From assembly GCF_001955535.1 (NCBI RefSeq), contig NZ_MPVN01000002.1, positions 124,001 to 188,000 of the forward strand: DNA of 64,000 nucleotides, read 5' to 3'. Under the pieces are notes generated by a model. The model saw only the letters and a list, made by a program, of their open reading frames with translations. It searched no databases and had not been told where the DNA came from. The DNA comes from Paenibacillus sp. FSL H7-0326. GTDB lineage: Bacteria; Bacillota; Bacilli; Paenibacillales; Paenibacillaceae. Both the position numbers and the translations under genes were made by a program. Below, one piece after another: positions 28,135-37,441 of this stretch (positions are counted from its first letter, which is position 1; every line of letters starts with the position of its first letter).

Positions 28135-29340
28135 TTATTTCTTGTTAACTATTCTTACATACGTACCATCGTCCATTTTTAGGTTCGTTAATGTATCTTC
28201 TGTTAAATAACGAACAACCCATATAGTTATGCCTTGTCTATGATTCGCAAAGTATTGAGCTGTTTCTTCATTTGGTAGAGTTTCATAACCATATTTAGAT
28301 GGCAATCCATTGGAAATAGCCGCTCCTCTCAACAGAAGAGCACCTGAGTTACTATAATGTGTAGCGCTAAAATTATTAGTTTTCGGATAAATTGTTAGCT
28401 CCATAAATATTGGATATAATCCTTTTTTATTGACCATCATTTTATCTTCTTCAGCTACAAATACATCTGAATAAATACTCTGTTTATTGTTCCAGCTTTG
28501 AGCATTAACTGCAATGGCCCTATGAAAAACTAAACTTCCTGCTCCATTTTTAAAAGTAAATGTTTTACCCGATGCATCAGCGAACGTTTCATTACCGAAA
28601 GTAAACGGAGTTACTAATTCCAAATTAGATTTTTCCGTACCTACGGCGCGCAGCTCTGTTAAATCTGCGAATGAATTTGCGGATTTGCTAAGCACGTTCT
28701 CCAATCGAAGGACAATGGCAGAGACTTCCGCCCTGGTTGTCGTTTGGGTAAGTCCAAAGGTCCCATCCGTGTAACCTTTCATTAGGCCTGTCCCCATCAC
28801 AATCGCAATAAATGGAGCCTTCGTCGGACTAATCTTACCTTTGAAATATTCTTTCACTGGAAGAACCGTAGTTTTGGTATCTGACCAAGCCTGCTTGTAT
28901 TCGGCATCATTTGCTGCAAGTCCAGAGCTCAGCCATTTTGCCATCTCTTCCCTGGTCAAGGCTTTTCCGGGTTGAAATCCGTTAGGATAGTCTGTCGCCT
29001 TGATGAAACCCATACCTACTGCTGCATTTACCGCGGATTCTGCCCAGTGACCTTTCATGTCTGAAAAACCAGCAGTACCCTGAACCGCTTCATAATCAGC
29101 AACTCTTGCAATTAACGCTGCAAACTCAGCACGTGTAATATTGGCTTTAGGACGAAATGTACCATCTGAATAGCCTTTGAAATATCCTTTCTCCACTGCA
29201 GTGGTAATGGATTGATTGGCCCAATGAGTAGAAGGAACATCCCTAAACTTACTGTTAGCTGCACTCACAGGCAGTGAGCTCCCTAGAATGCTAACGGATA
29301 TAAGGGCTCCTGCTAATATTGAGCTCATCTGTTTTTTCAT
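28135..29340 (-). CDS. S-layer-homology (SLH) domain protein
   Basis: This is a 401-residue secreted protein with a signal peptide (MKKQMSSILAGALISVSILG...) followed by three SLH motifs (about 30-75, 92-140, 150-212); the first contains HWANQSITTAVEKGYFKGY and the third is degenerate at its start. SLH domains bind pyruvylated cell-wall polymer in Gram-positive bacteria. The C-terminal 180 residues match nothing I recognise. AGGAGTGAT is upstream of the ATG. It is positioned to anchor the neighbouring secreted protein or pilus to the wall. Confidence 0.9.
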   Translation of the reverse strand: MKKQMSSILAGALISVSILGSSLPVSAANSKFRDVPSTHWANQSITTAVEKGYFKGYSDGTFRPKANITRAEFAALIARVADYEAVQGTAGFSDMKGHWAESAVNAAVGMGFIKATDYPNGFQPGKALTREEMAKWLSSGLAANDAEYKQAWSDTKTTVLPVKEYFKGKISPTKAPFIAIVMGTGLMKGYTDGTFGLTQTTTRAEVSAIVLRLENVLSKSANSFADLTELRAVGTEKSNLELVTPFTFGNETFADASGKTFTFKNGAGSLVFHRAIAVNAQSWNNKQSIYSDVFVAEEDKMMVNKKGLYPIFMELTIYPKTNNFSATHYSNSGALLLRGAAISNGLPSKYGYETLPNEETAQYFANHRQGITIWVVRYLTEDTLTNLKMDDGTYVRIVNKK

Positions 29341-29476
29341 TTTCCTATCACTCCTGTTATGTATAGTTGTTTTCTTGCTCCAGCTGCCTACTAATTGAAA
29401 TTAGCTATAATTCTAGTATTTTATCGGAAAATCACTATACATATTTTATAAAAAAATCCATTTTTCTACTTGTCTA

Positions 29477-30466
29477 TCAATGTGCATTATTGATGCATCC
29501 ATATTCAAAATAGCCTGCAGCTGCCGCTTCCTTAGACGTTGTAAATCGTTCCATCGGCACAAATGCAAGATTACAGGTGCTTGGGTAATAGTATTTAATC
29601 CCTGTCTCTGCATCAATTCCACCTACAACAGGCGTCGTCTTTACGAGCCTGCCTCCCGAAAATGCATAATTGTTATAGTATCCGGCTCCAACCGGAATTC
29701 CTTGGATGAATGCCATCACTCCCACATCATCAATGGTGTTGTACCATTCCTCCTGTGGAATTACAGGAAGAGTAAATTGATAGGCATAGCCATTACGCAA
29801 GGCTTTATCATTATGAACGTGGATAGCGTACGCGAGATCATCCTGAATCTCACTAACAATCGTATGTCTTCTTACTTGATCAAAAGTATCAGCATCTTGT
29901 AGGAGTGGGATACGGGTAAGAGATCGTATTTCATCCAAATACCCTTCCACCCATTGACCCGTCCTGTGCTCGTATGCATATACATAATCATCCAAAGTAA
30001 ATCGAACCGTATTCCCCAGCTCATCCGCATAGATGTACATTTTTTTCTCAGTCCATAGATGCTCTTCTGCATTCCGGCCTTCCAGATTCGTATAGGGAGT
30101 ACTCTGATAGATGTAATAGCCATCATAGTCAATGACTAGAAGTGCTGGCATGTATGTCATAAAAGCTAACTGAGCTGATCGATCTTCATCCAAACCAAAG
30201 TTAATGGAGATCGTATGCATAAAGGTATCCAGCAAAAGATCCTTGTCTACCCTTGTAAATTTGGACGAGGCATAGCTGGTTTCGAGCAAAGGATCTTCAT
30301 TCAAATTCATCACACTGCTTGCGTCCTGTACCGCTGTTTGAACAGCCTGCGTATACTGCTGCTCAAGCCTTACAGCCTCGGCTTCATCCTTCATGTCCAT
30401 GCTATAGAACCAGAATACAGGAAAGAAGATGAGGACGAAGAGGATGGCATAATCAGTAATCCTCAT
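29477..30466 (-). CDS. Membrane-anchored pseudopilin-like protein with a Cys motif
   Basis: This 329-residue protein has one N-terminal membrane segment (about 6-22) and a long extracellular part. The end, STCNLAFVPMERF then TSKEAAAAGYFEYGC, resembles the Cys-rich metal-binding motif of Ada and some nucleases (C...F.S..EA.AAGY.PC..C), though one or two ligands are unclear. The start overlaps the upstream gene by 14 bases and GGAGG is 11 bases upstream. The N-terminus is like that of TadE/TadG pseudopilins. Function is inferred from the operon. Confidence 0.75.
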   Translation of the reverse strand: MRITDYAILFVLIFFPVFWFYSMDMKDEAEAVRLEQQYTQAVQTAVQDASSVMNLNEDPLLETSYASSKFTRVDKDLLLDTFMHTISINFGLDEDRSAQLAFMTYMPALLVIDYDGYYIYQSTPYTNLEGRNAEEHLWTEKKMYIYADELGNTVRFTLDDYVYAYEHRTGQWVEGYLDEIRSLTRIPLLQDADTFDQVRRHTIVSEIQDDLAYAIHVHNDKALRNGYAYQFTLPVIPQEEWYNTIDDVGVMAFIQGIPVGAGYYNNYAFSGGRLVKTTPVVGGIDAETGIKYYYPSTCNLAFVPMERFTTSKEAAAAGYFEYGCINNAH

Positions 30467-31004
30467 TAATGACCATTCCTCCGTAGTTCACATGAATCGA
30501 GCTTCCATTTCCCTGATCTAGCAGTAACCATTCCTTGAATAGATCAGCTGGAGTTTTGTTGGTATTCATACAAGTTACACGAAAAAAATCTCCTTCAGTA
30601 AGCTTGTATACTCGGGCTTGATCATCTCTGGACATTTCATTATCCGGAAACAAAACCCCCATGATCTGTTCATCGTAATAACCATCCAGCACGGCTTCGA
30701 ACTTTCCTGTAAACGTCGCTTGATTCATCGGGTCTGTATATTCAGGGACATACTTCTTGTGCATATGCTCAAGTTTAACGTCAAACGTGTTACCGGTAAG
30801 TGCCAATTCTTCTTGGAACTGCTCGTACATAGTCGGTGTAATATACCCTTTCGTCCGCACCGCATCTACAAACTTAGTCACAGTGTTATATGTCGTCAGC
30901 CGGGATAGATCATCCTGCCTTCCAGCAGCTTCAACTGCCGGGTACACATAGAGGAGCAGGACGGCAAGCAGAGCTGCAAGTATTTTGGATACACTGTTCG
31001 TCAC
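30453..31004 (-). CDS. Small membrane-anchored protein, pseudopilin-like
   Basis: This 183-residue protein has an N-terminal hydrophobic segment (residues 7-28, ending PAVEAAG) and a soluble domain. It could be a signal peptide or a TadE-like anchor. The sequence after it (TYNTVTKFVDAVRTKGYIT) is typical of small proteins in Firmicute Tad-like loci, but I cannot name a family. It starts with GTG sharing one base with the upstream stop (TAGTG). Confidence 0.7.
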   Translation of the reverse strand: MTNSVSKILAALLAVLLLYVYPAVEAAGRQDDLSRLTTYNTVTKFVDAVRTKGYITPTMYEQFQEELALTGNTFDVKLEHMHKKYVPEYTDPMNQATFTGKFEAVLDGYYDEQIMGVLFPDNEMSRDDQARVYKLTEGDFFRVTCMNTNKTPADLFKEWLLLDQGNGSSIHVNYGGMVINEDY

Positions 31005-31351
31005 TAAGCATCTGCCGCCTTTCGATAATGAATTTGCTTGAGCTCGCGAGCGGGTCCTCTTATATATTCCACGCTGTATTCAGCTCCGGCTTGAAGTTCA
31101 ATGTTGTCAGCCGCTATGCTTCCGTCAACATATATGATAATGTCCTCCTGTGGAAACTCTATCATGCTGCGTACATAAGCACTGCTGACCGTAGGTCTTA
31201 CTGCTTCTCCAAGGATGGTCCGTATACGGCCATCCTGTTCTGATTGATGGATATGTCTTGCAGATGATGCAGTTTCCATCGCAGATACTAGAGATACAGC
31301 TAATAAACATGCGCAAACCCAGGTCGTTAGAGCTACAGCGATAAGCAGCAT
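31004..31351 (-). CDS. Small membrane-anchored protein, pseudopilin-like
   Basis: This is a 115-residue protein with an N-terminal membrane segment (1-23) and a short extracellular domain ending near the start of the next gene. GGGAG is 12 bases upstream of the ATG, so translation may be modest. It is probably a minor pilin or assembly component; there is no recognisable family. Confidence 0.65.
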   Translation of the reverse strand: MLLIAVALTTWVCACLLAVSLVSAMETASSARHIHQSEQDGRIRTILGEAVRPTVSSAYVRSMIEFPQEDIIIYVDGSIAADNIELQAGAEYSVEYIRGPARELKQIHYRKAADA

Positions 31352-31442
31352 GGATCTAGTGTGTTCTCCCAGATCACAACCCCTTCTCTCTTCCCAGAAT
31401 TAATCAGCTCTCATTACTTGCTCTCACTATTAATGCAGCTGC

Positions 31443-31928
31443 TTAGGATTGTACAAATAGTAAACCTCTCACTACGTTGGAGTTGTCCTTTACCACGGTT
31501 GCTTTAAATCTGCCGCTAGGATTAACGTATTCGTTCAAACGCTCATTCAACGTATCGTTCAGGACTCCACTAGTACCGCCTTCCGGATTAATGACTTCCC
31601 CATATCCATTATTCGTGTCGGAGCTGGTATTCAACGGGTATCCGTACCACTGACCTTCTGGATTCTTGCCTGTTTTGATATAAATCCCGAACTGATCTTT
31701 ACCTGCAAATTTTCGTAGCGCATTCGTCACTTGGGATCCACTGATTGTTGTTCCGTCATACACAGTAAAAGCAGCCTGTGACAGCTCGGTCTGAATATCG
31801 GCAAAATTGTTCTGTGCTGTCTTCGTTGCCTCCTGAGCGGAAATAAATAGAATAACGACGATCGTGATCAGCGCAATAGTAAGAAAAATACCTGCAGCTA
31901 CTTTAAGAGCAGATGATGCATTTTGCAT
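31443..31928 (-). CDS. Candidate major pilin of the Tad-like system
   Basis: This 161-residue protein has a short basic N-terminus, a single hydrophobic helix (about 8-31) that runs into a helical stretch, then a Gly/Asn-rich globular domain, the layout of a type IV pilin. It has the best ribosome-binding site of the operon (GGAGGT five bases before ATG) and gaps of 86 and 91 bases on either side, which fits separate high expression. No G|xxxxE-type prepilin cleavage site is evident, so processing is uncertain. It could also be a plain membrane protein. Confidence 0.7.
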   Translation of the reverse strand: MQNASSALKVAAGIFLTIALITIVVILFISAQEATKTAQNNFADIQTELSQAAFTVYDGTTISGSQVTNALRKFAGKDQFGIYIKTGKNPEGQWYGYPLNTSSDTNNGYGEVINPEGGTSGVLNDTLNERLNEYVNPSGRFKATVVKDNSNVVRGLLFVQS

Positions 31929-32014
31929 GGTTATACCTCCGATATAATTTGATATATTAGGAATGCATTTTATAACTCATTTAAAAATTATGATTGGTTT
32001 CACGTGAGTCTGGC

Positions 32015-34090
32015 TCAAAGCTTCTGTATTTGCTCATAATAGATATTCATTTGTGCGAAGCTCACCGTAATCAGCGGAATAACTAGATAAAGGAAGATTA
32101 GAGAGTACATCGGCGTGAATCCGATCATCTTTCCCCATTCCGCTTTCTTGTCGATCATTTGGGCATACTCCTGCCTTCGCTGTTCGAAATAAAACGACAT
32201 CTGCCCTTCCAGATCATCAAAGGCTTCCTTGATCGTAATTGCACCAAGAGACAGCATAAGCTTATCTATCATTCTTTGAAATTCAGGCAATGTCACTTCT
32301 TCTTTAAGCAGCTCCAGTGCTGCTTCTGGTCCTTGTTCGAAATGAAGCAGACATTTTTGAAGCGGTGTTTTGAAAATGACAGCAAAACGGTTCAGCCATT
32401 CCAAAATTTCCTCAACTGACATTCGGTCCATCTCTCTTAATATAGAAATCACTGTCTGATATTGATAAATTTCATGCTTCATATCCATACTCCGAACTTT
32501 ACGCTGCATGTATAGCAGCAATAACGGTAGTTGAAACCCTACATACCCGATTCCGAAGCAGAGAGCCAGCTCCCACCACTTAAGGAATTCATCATTCCAA
32601 GCTTGGAGCTTGTCCATAATTCGGGGTACGGACGCAAGCACTGTTTCTTGATCCGGCGACTTTGCAGATACCGCAAGGAGTGATCGTTCAACTTCTTCAT
32701 AAGAGCTGTGAGCATTCATATTCAGATCACGCATTACCTTCTCGTCCAGCTCACTCCATGCGCGTGCTTCCTCGAGTTCATCATCAGGCAGCTTTCCAAA
32801 GATTGTCGTCTGGGTCACCGGCTTCGTCAGAATGTGCTGCTTCTCAACATAATGCAAGTACAGCACACTTCCAAATGCGACGAAAAAGCAAATACTGGCA
32901 CATAGAAGCCGCCTTACCACAAACCACTCCACTTTCAAATGCGTATTCGTATCACGGAGCAGCTTGACCATTGAATGATATCGTTTGGTACCTGGCTGGG
33001 GCACAAAGCTTGAAACGAATGGTTGTATCCATTTCCAGCGATAAATCTTTTTTTCAAGGATTCTTTTTTGCTGAGTAATCCGAAATGTCGTCTCCTGATT
33101 ACGCTGCAGCTGCTGAAGCATGAGATAACAACCAATAATGATGACGTAGATGGATAATAGAATGATGAACCCCATCTTGCTGTCATAAAATTCATTCATG
33201 GTCGGAAAGCTGCTTCTGGCCCAGTTCTCGATTGGCTTCGTAAAGAAGACCGGAATGAGACTGATCAAATTCAGTCCTTTTAATAGATAATCAAGCTTAT
33301 CCAGCCGCAGTATTTCAAGATGGATCTCTTGAGTCAGGCTGCTGATCCCTGTTAAATATATGGAGCTCTGATCCGGATGCTGATCACCGAATTCCATGAC
33401 CATATAGGAGATTCCGGCAAAGGCTTTCAGGAAGCGATTAGGAGCTGTCTCATAATATCGCTCAAGTGCTTCATCCGGGTTAACAGAGGTTAAGGCCGCA
33501 TAAATATGCATTGCATGCCGGGCAGCCTCCCCATTAGCGAACTCCGCAGCTTCATACAGCGCTTCTTCCACCATACCGTGCTGATGGTACCTGTGACGTA
33601 CATCGGCGAACAATTCAATCATTTCAGACAATAGCTTCCTCTCTTGCCTTGCTACCGTCATATCCAGGAATAGGCTGTTAATGATCACTCCAACAAGACA
33701 GGACAGTATAAGGAAGCTGATCCCTGGCTGTAGGGAGAACAGGATGCCTCCTGCGGTGAGAAAAGAAATCCAGATGGACCATGTAAGCTTCATCGTCTGA
33801 CATCGGAGCGAGTACTCGCTCATCCCCTGCTGATAGCTTAATTTTTTCCTCACCAGCAAGATGTAACCCGACAGCACAGGAATCTTGATTCCTACCAAAT
33901 AAGATCTCATAAAAAAAACATGAAGGAATGCCGCTAGCTGCGCAGATGTACTTATTGCATTGGAATTGTATGGAACCGCTCCTACTCGCTGCTCTTGCTG
34001 ACGCTTGACGCGAGATATCAATCCGATTACAGCTATAAATGCGGCCAGAGAGATAAACAAGAGAATCAGCAGCCATTCTTTAAGAGACAT
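32015..34090 (-). CDS. TadB-TadC-like fused inner-membrane platform protein
   Basis: This is a 691-residue membrane protein with two sets of hydrophobic segments separated by soluble helical domains. Each half looks like one T2SSF/GspF-type platform unit: around VEEALYEAAEFANGEAAR in the first and MSVEEILEWLNRFA...KEAFDDLEGQ in the second. Classical Tad loci encode TadB and TadC as two ~300-residue proteins; here they appear fused. The start is ATG 34090 (MSLKEWLLILL) with GGGGTGA six bases upstream, overlapping the ATPase gene by 11 bases. Confidence 0.8.
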   Translation of the reverse strand: MSLKEWLLILLFISLAAFIAVIGLISRVKRQQEQRVGAVPYNSNAISTSAQLAAFLHVFFMRSYLVGIKIPVLSGYILLVRKKLSYQQGMSEYSLRCQTMKLTWSIWISFLTAGGILFSLQPGISFLILSCLVGVIINSLFLDMTVARQERKLLSEMIELFADVRHRYHQHGMVEEALYEAAEFANGEAARHAMHIYAALTSVNPDEALERYYETAPNRFLKAFAGISYMVMEFGDQHPDQSSIYLTGISSLTQEIHLEILRLDKLDYLLKGLNLISLIPVFFTKPIENWARSSFPTMNEFYDSKMGFIILLSIYVIIIGCYLMLQQLQRNQETTFRITQQKRILEKKIYRWKWIQPFVSSFVPQPGTKRYHSMVKLLRDTNTHLKVEWFVVRRLLCASICFFVAFGSVLYLHYVEKQHILTKPVTQTTIFGKLPDDELEEARAWSELDEKVMRDLNMNAHSSYEEVERSLLAVSAKSPDQETVLASVPRIMDKLQAWNDEFLKWWELALCFGIGYVGFQLPLLLLYMQRKVRSMDMKHEIYQYQTVISILREMDRMSVEEILEWLNRFAVIFKTPLQKCLLHFEQGPEAALELLKEEVTLPEFQRMIDKLMLSLGAITIKEAFDDLEGQMSFYFEQRRQEYAQMIDKKAEWGKMIGFTPMYSLIFLYLVIPLITVSFAQMNIYYEQIQKL

Positions 34091-35903
34091 GAGCTTCACC
34101 CCGATGTGCCAGAAGCCAGCGTTCAAACGACTCGGCATCTTCCTTGTTCATATGCGATAGCATTTCTACTCTGTTGGCCTCAGATATCTCAGAAGCGATG
34201 TAGTATCTCCCTGCCCTATACTCAACAATATTTCTATATGTAAAAGCGGGATGCCCTGATCTCAAATGGCCTGGAACCAGCACACATTCTGTGATCCGTT
34301 CGATATACCTTCTGCCGTCTGCGTCCTTTCTCAGATGAATATCAAAATTGATTACACTTGCTACCTGTTCCTCGGCTATAGACTCCTGGCTGAACATTCC
34401 CGCCTTTAGGAGCGAATTTCTTAAGGAGAAGATAAGATCCGGAAATGTCTTGGCATGATGCGTAAAGACCGTAAACAAGCTGGCAACCTGTGACATCTGT
34501 ATCATCCATGCGGCTACCTCGTCGCTTGCGACTTCACCAAGAATATTGACCGTTCCATCGGTCTTCTTCTGTAGATCCAGACCTTCTTGTCCTGAGATAT
34601 GATCTGTTTCCCGGAATGTTAATATGTTACGCCTGCTGTATAGCTTCCTTAGATGCAATTCAAAGGCCATTTCCTGTACCCGAAGCGTGTGATAAGGATA
34701 GATATGCTTGATCATCGCCATTAATAGTGTTGTTTTACCTGATCCCTGTGCTCCCGTAACGGCGGTAATACGGCTGCCCTTCATGAGATACTCGATGAAT
34801 TCAATGACCGGCCCTGCATTCTCACCAATAATTAATTTAGATAGAGCTGTATTCTGCAGATCAAACTTACGAACAAAGAATGCCCAGGACTCGGAGAACG
34901 GAGGACGAACCACGACCACCCTTGAGCCGTCCTTCATCTCGTTTACTTTGTAGCCTTTTGATTCCGACAACTGTCCGGGATGATTATATTTATAAATATT
35001 TTGGCAGACTCTTCTCAGCTCCCGCTCTGTTCCAAAAGACAAAAAGGAAAGATGGATGGACTTGCCTTTGTAAAATATCCAGACACTCTCTATGGATTTC
35101 GAAGGAATGTCATCTTCACTATCCGTTGTTATAGGAATATCTCTGTTAAATCCATCACGGGGAAACGCAGACAAATCTGTACCCAGCATCCCGCTTACAC
35201 CTCCACTGACTCCATCGATTCGCTGGTCACGAATTTCGTCAACGACAGAAAATCCCTTGTATTGCTGATAGATCCGTTGAACGACAATGTTCAGCTTATC
35301 GGCAAAATGGAGCTCTCTATACTCGCATGCGAAGATGTGTCTTATATCCTCCTCTGTTATCGCATAATAGCCTGCAGCATCCTCCTGATCCCATCTCAGT
35401 TCAGCCAAATCATAGGTATCAATTAGGCTTGAAAGTGCCTCTGTTCCATATTGTTGTTTATACAAATAAAATACGATTTCAAACTGATCCTGAACGGTTA
35501 AGTTTAGGGTGTGATTAAACGGAATTGCTTCGTCAATGCTCTTCTCATTTAGTCCATAGCTATGAAGCAATAAATCCTTAATTAAATTTTTGACAAATGC
35601 CTTATCACTGACACTTCCGGAGATACAATCCTTGAGGGCGCGTCTCATCTCGGCCCGCTGATTTAATTTTCGTTTGTATTCCTCTTCGTGCAATCCTGCA
35701 TCTGCAAGCTGGCTATGACTGAGTTCATGCAGCGACTGCTTGATATACTCCGTCAAATTCTCGATCGTACTGGGTTCATGATGAACTCCTAAGGATATTC
35801 CAGAATAAGCTTTGGTCCTCGTTCTTATCCGTAACATGATCAATATCATACAGATGCAAACCAGGCAGATGAGAAGAGCATTCACCGCAGCCTCTCCTCG
35901 CAT
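34080..35903 (-). CDS. TadA/CpaF-like secretion ATPase with N-terminal membrane anchor
   Basis: This is a 607-residue type II/IV secretion ATPase. Walker A GAQGSGKTT is at 384-392, a Walker-B-like stretch is GTVNILGEVAS, and the His-box counterpart is TVFTHHAKTF. The ATPase domain is C-terminal, after a CpaF-like helical N-domain. Unusually, residues 7-24 (NALLICLVCICMILIML) form a membrane segment; TadA/CpaF ATPases are normally cytosolic. ATG 35903 directly follows the upstream stop; a GTG at 35885 with AGGAG eight bases away is an alternative that keeps the anchor. Confidence 0.85.
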   Translation of the reverse strand: MRGEAAVNALLICLVCICMILIMLRIRTRTKAYSGISLGVHHEPSTIENLTEYIKQSLHELSHSQLADAGLHEEEYKRKLNQRAEMRRALKDCISGSVSDKAFVKNLIKDLLLHSYGLNEKSIDEAIPFNHTLNLTVQDQFEIVFYLYKQQYGTEALSSLIDTYDLAELRWDQEDAAGYYAITEEDIRHIFACEYRELHFADKLNIVVQRIYQQYKGFSVVDEIRDQRIDGVSGGVSGMLGTDLSAFPRDGFNRDIPITTDSEDDIPSKSIESVWIFYKGKSIHLSFLSFGTERELRRVCQNIYKYNHPGQLSESKGYKVNEMKDGSRVVVVRPPFSESWAFFVRKFDLQNTALSKLIIGENAGPVIEFIEYLMKGSRITAVTGAQGSGKTTLLMAMIKHIYPYHTLRVQEMAFELHLRKLYSRRNILTFRETDHISGQEGLDLQKKTDGTVNILGEVASDEVAAWMIQMSQVASLFTVFTHHAKTFPDLIFSLRNSLLKAGMFSQESIAEEQVASVINFDIHLRKDADGRRYIERITECVLVPGHLRSGHPAFTYRNIVEYRAGRYYIASEISEANRVEMLSHMNKEDAESFERWLLAHRGEAHVS

Positions 35904-36737
35904 CTATGCTCCCCTCTCCAGCTGCTTCAAGATCGTACGTAAACCTGCATTGTCCATAATACATTTGGCCAGCTCCCTAATGCTCGAAGCATGCTCACCC
36001 CGTTGACCGTTTTTCTTGTCCTGATTCATGTTCTGCTGCAAATAAGAAGGCACATCCCGCCGATTCCACGCATCCTTGAATTCAGTGCAGTAAGGCACAG
36101 CAATGACCGGATGTTTGTAATTAAAGCGCCGCTTCATATTGTTTATGGAACAATGGGAATCTGCGTCGTATTGCCCAACTGTCACAATAACCTTTTTGTT
36201 TTCCAGGTCTTTTTTTAATTCTGTATCGCCAAAATAATGTTCTAGCACCCTCAAGTTTTGATCCAGGTTAATGACTACCACATCAGCATCCTTCAACACT
36301 TCTCGCTCCATCCTGTCTCTATTTCCGGCATCCAGCATGACAAGATCATACACCTCACTTGCCGCCTCTAATACCGAAGGCATATATTTTGAATACTCTT
36401 CGATTACATCTACCCCATTCAGCACTCTAGCTCCCGGCAGTAAATCCAGCTGTCTGGACACAGGCACCGTATAATCTCTGAATTTATCTCTCGTAAGGTT
36501 GCCGCTTAAATAGAGCCGTAGCAGCGCGTCCCACCCAGTGGTTGCAAAAATGTTCGTCATATGGTCCATGGTGTCCTCTCTGACCGGCAGCGCTGCCTCT
36601 ATACTATCTCCCGCTCGTTGCATATGCATGGACAAGACACGAACATGGTGCGTGAGTGTAATCATCAGTGCGGATAAAATAAGGTGAGAAGACGTCCCTC
36701 TTCCGTTTACCGGACTCCAAAATACTACAGTGCTCAT
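35904..36737 (-). CDS. ParA/CpaE-like protein with a degenerate P-loop
   Basis: This is a 277-residue protein with the fold signature of MinD/ParA/CpaE (TadZ) ATPases. The N-terminus VVFWSPVNGRGTSSH occupies the Walker A position but lacks the lysine. YDLVMLDAG matches Walker B, followed by ADVVVINLDQN. TadZ/CpaE proteins place Tad systems in the cell. Its start overlaps the upstream gene as ATGA. Nucleotide binding is doubtful because of the missing lysine. Confidence 0.78.
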   Translation of the reverse strand: MSTVVFWSPVNGRGTSSHLILSALMITLTHHVRVLSMHMQRAGDSIEAALPVREDTMDHMTNIFATTGWDALLRLYLSGNLTRDKFRDYTVPVSRQLDLLPGARVLNGVDVIEEYSKYMPSVLEAASEVYDLVMLDAGNRDRMEREVLKDADVVVINLDQNLRVLEHYFGDTELKKDLENKKVIVTVGQYDADSHCSINNMKRRFNYKHPVIAVPYCTEFKDAWNRRDVPSYLQQNMNQDKKNGQRGEHASSIRELAKCIMDNAGLRTILKQLERGA

Positions 36738-37441
36738 GCTCTCTTCCTCTCTCTCATTTGTATTGCCCGCCTCGTTTCGGCAGGCTCAAAGCCAGCCACC
36801 ATTTCCATTAATTCAGCAAGCGATTTCTTGTAATGTCTGGAGTAATGCCTAAAGCTGCGTCTTCGATGATGCTCGTTCTCGAGCCGAACCGCTGTATCCA
36901 GTTCATCTAAGCGGAACGATACCGGGCTGCCCTGAAAATCAATCGGACTGTCCTCGTAGTAGGCCCAGATATAAGACTCGATGTGCGTATCTACTGCGTC
37001 TAAATACAGCCTATAGAACGGAGGAAGCCGATCTGCAGACAGCTGACTGCACAGCTCTTTGATCCATGCTTTGCCACACTCCAGGGTCTTGCGTGAATAA
37101 TCCGTCGCCCATACTCTTGCAGTAGCAGATAACCATTGATCCGTGTTCAGGAACTCCGCAAGCTCGATGTCTAAGATCATAAAGTCATAGAGGACATCTT
37201 CATTCATCTCGAGTAACGCCTGCTCAACCTCGTTAAATTGCCGATACCCCGTGGCTACATCAAAGCCTTCATATTCTGTAACGGCTGGAGTGGAATGACC
37301 TTCCTCAATACAATATCGATATCGCCCATCTACAGTACCATCGACTAGAATGACCCGATATCCGCTGACAGATAATATTTTGCTAAAATTTAGCAGCAAG
37401 TCGGTTTTGTTGCTTGGCCCGGCAAATACATAGCTTTTCAC
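36734..37441 (-). CDS. ParA-like protein lacking a canonical P-loop
   Basis: This is a 235-residue protein. The N-terminus YVFAGPSNKTDLLLNFSKIL and then GYRVILVDGTVDGRY resemble the first beta-alpha-beta unit of a ParA/MinD domain, with a P-loop shortened to GPSNKT. YDFMILDIELAEF matches the Walker B strand. The C-terminal third is rich in His/Arg and has no known domain. It starts with GTG overlapping the upstream stop (GTGA). It may be an inactive partner of the next protein. Confidence 0.68.
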   Translation of the reverse strand: MKSYVFAGPSNKTDLLLNFSKILSVSGYRVILVDGTVDGRYRYCIEEGHSTPAVTEYEGFDVATGYRQFNEVEQALLEMNEDVLYDFMILDIELAEFLNTDQWLSATARVWATDYSRKTLECGKAWIKELCSQLSADRLPPFYRLYLDAVDTHIESYIWAYYEDSPIDFQGSPVSFRLDELDTAVRLENEHHRRRSFRHYSRHYKKSLAELMEMVAGFEPAETRRAIQMRERKRA

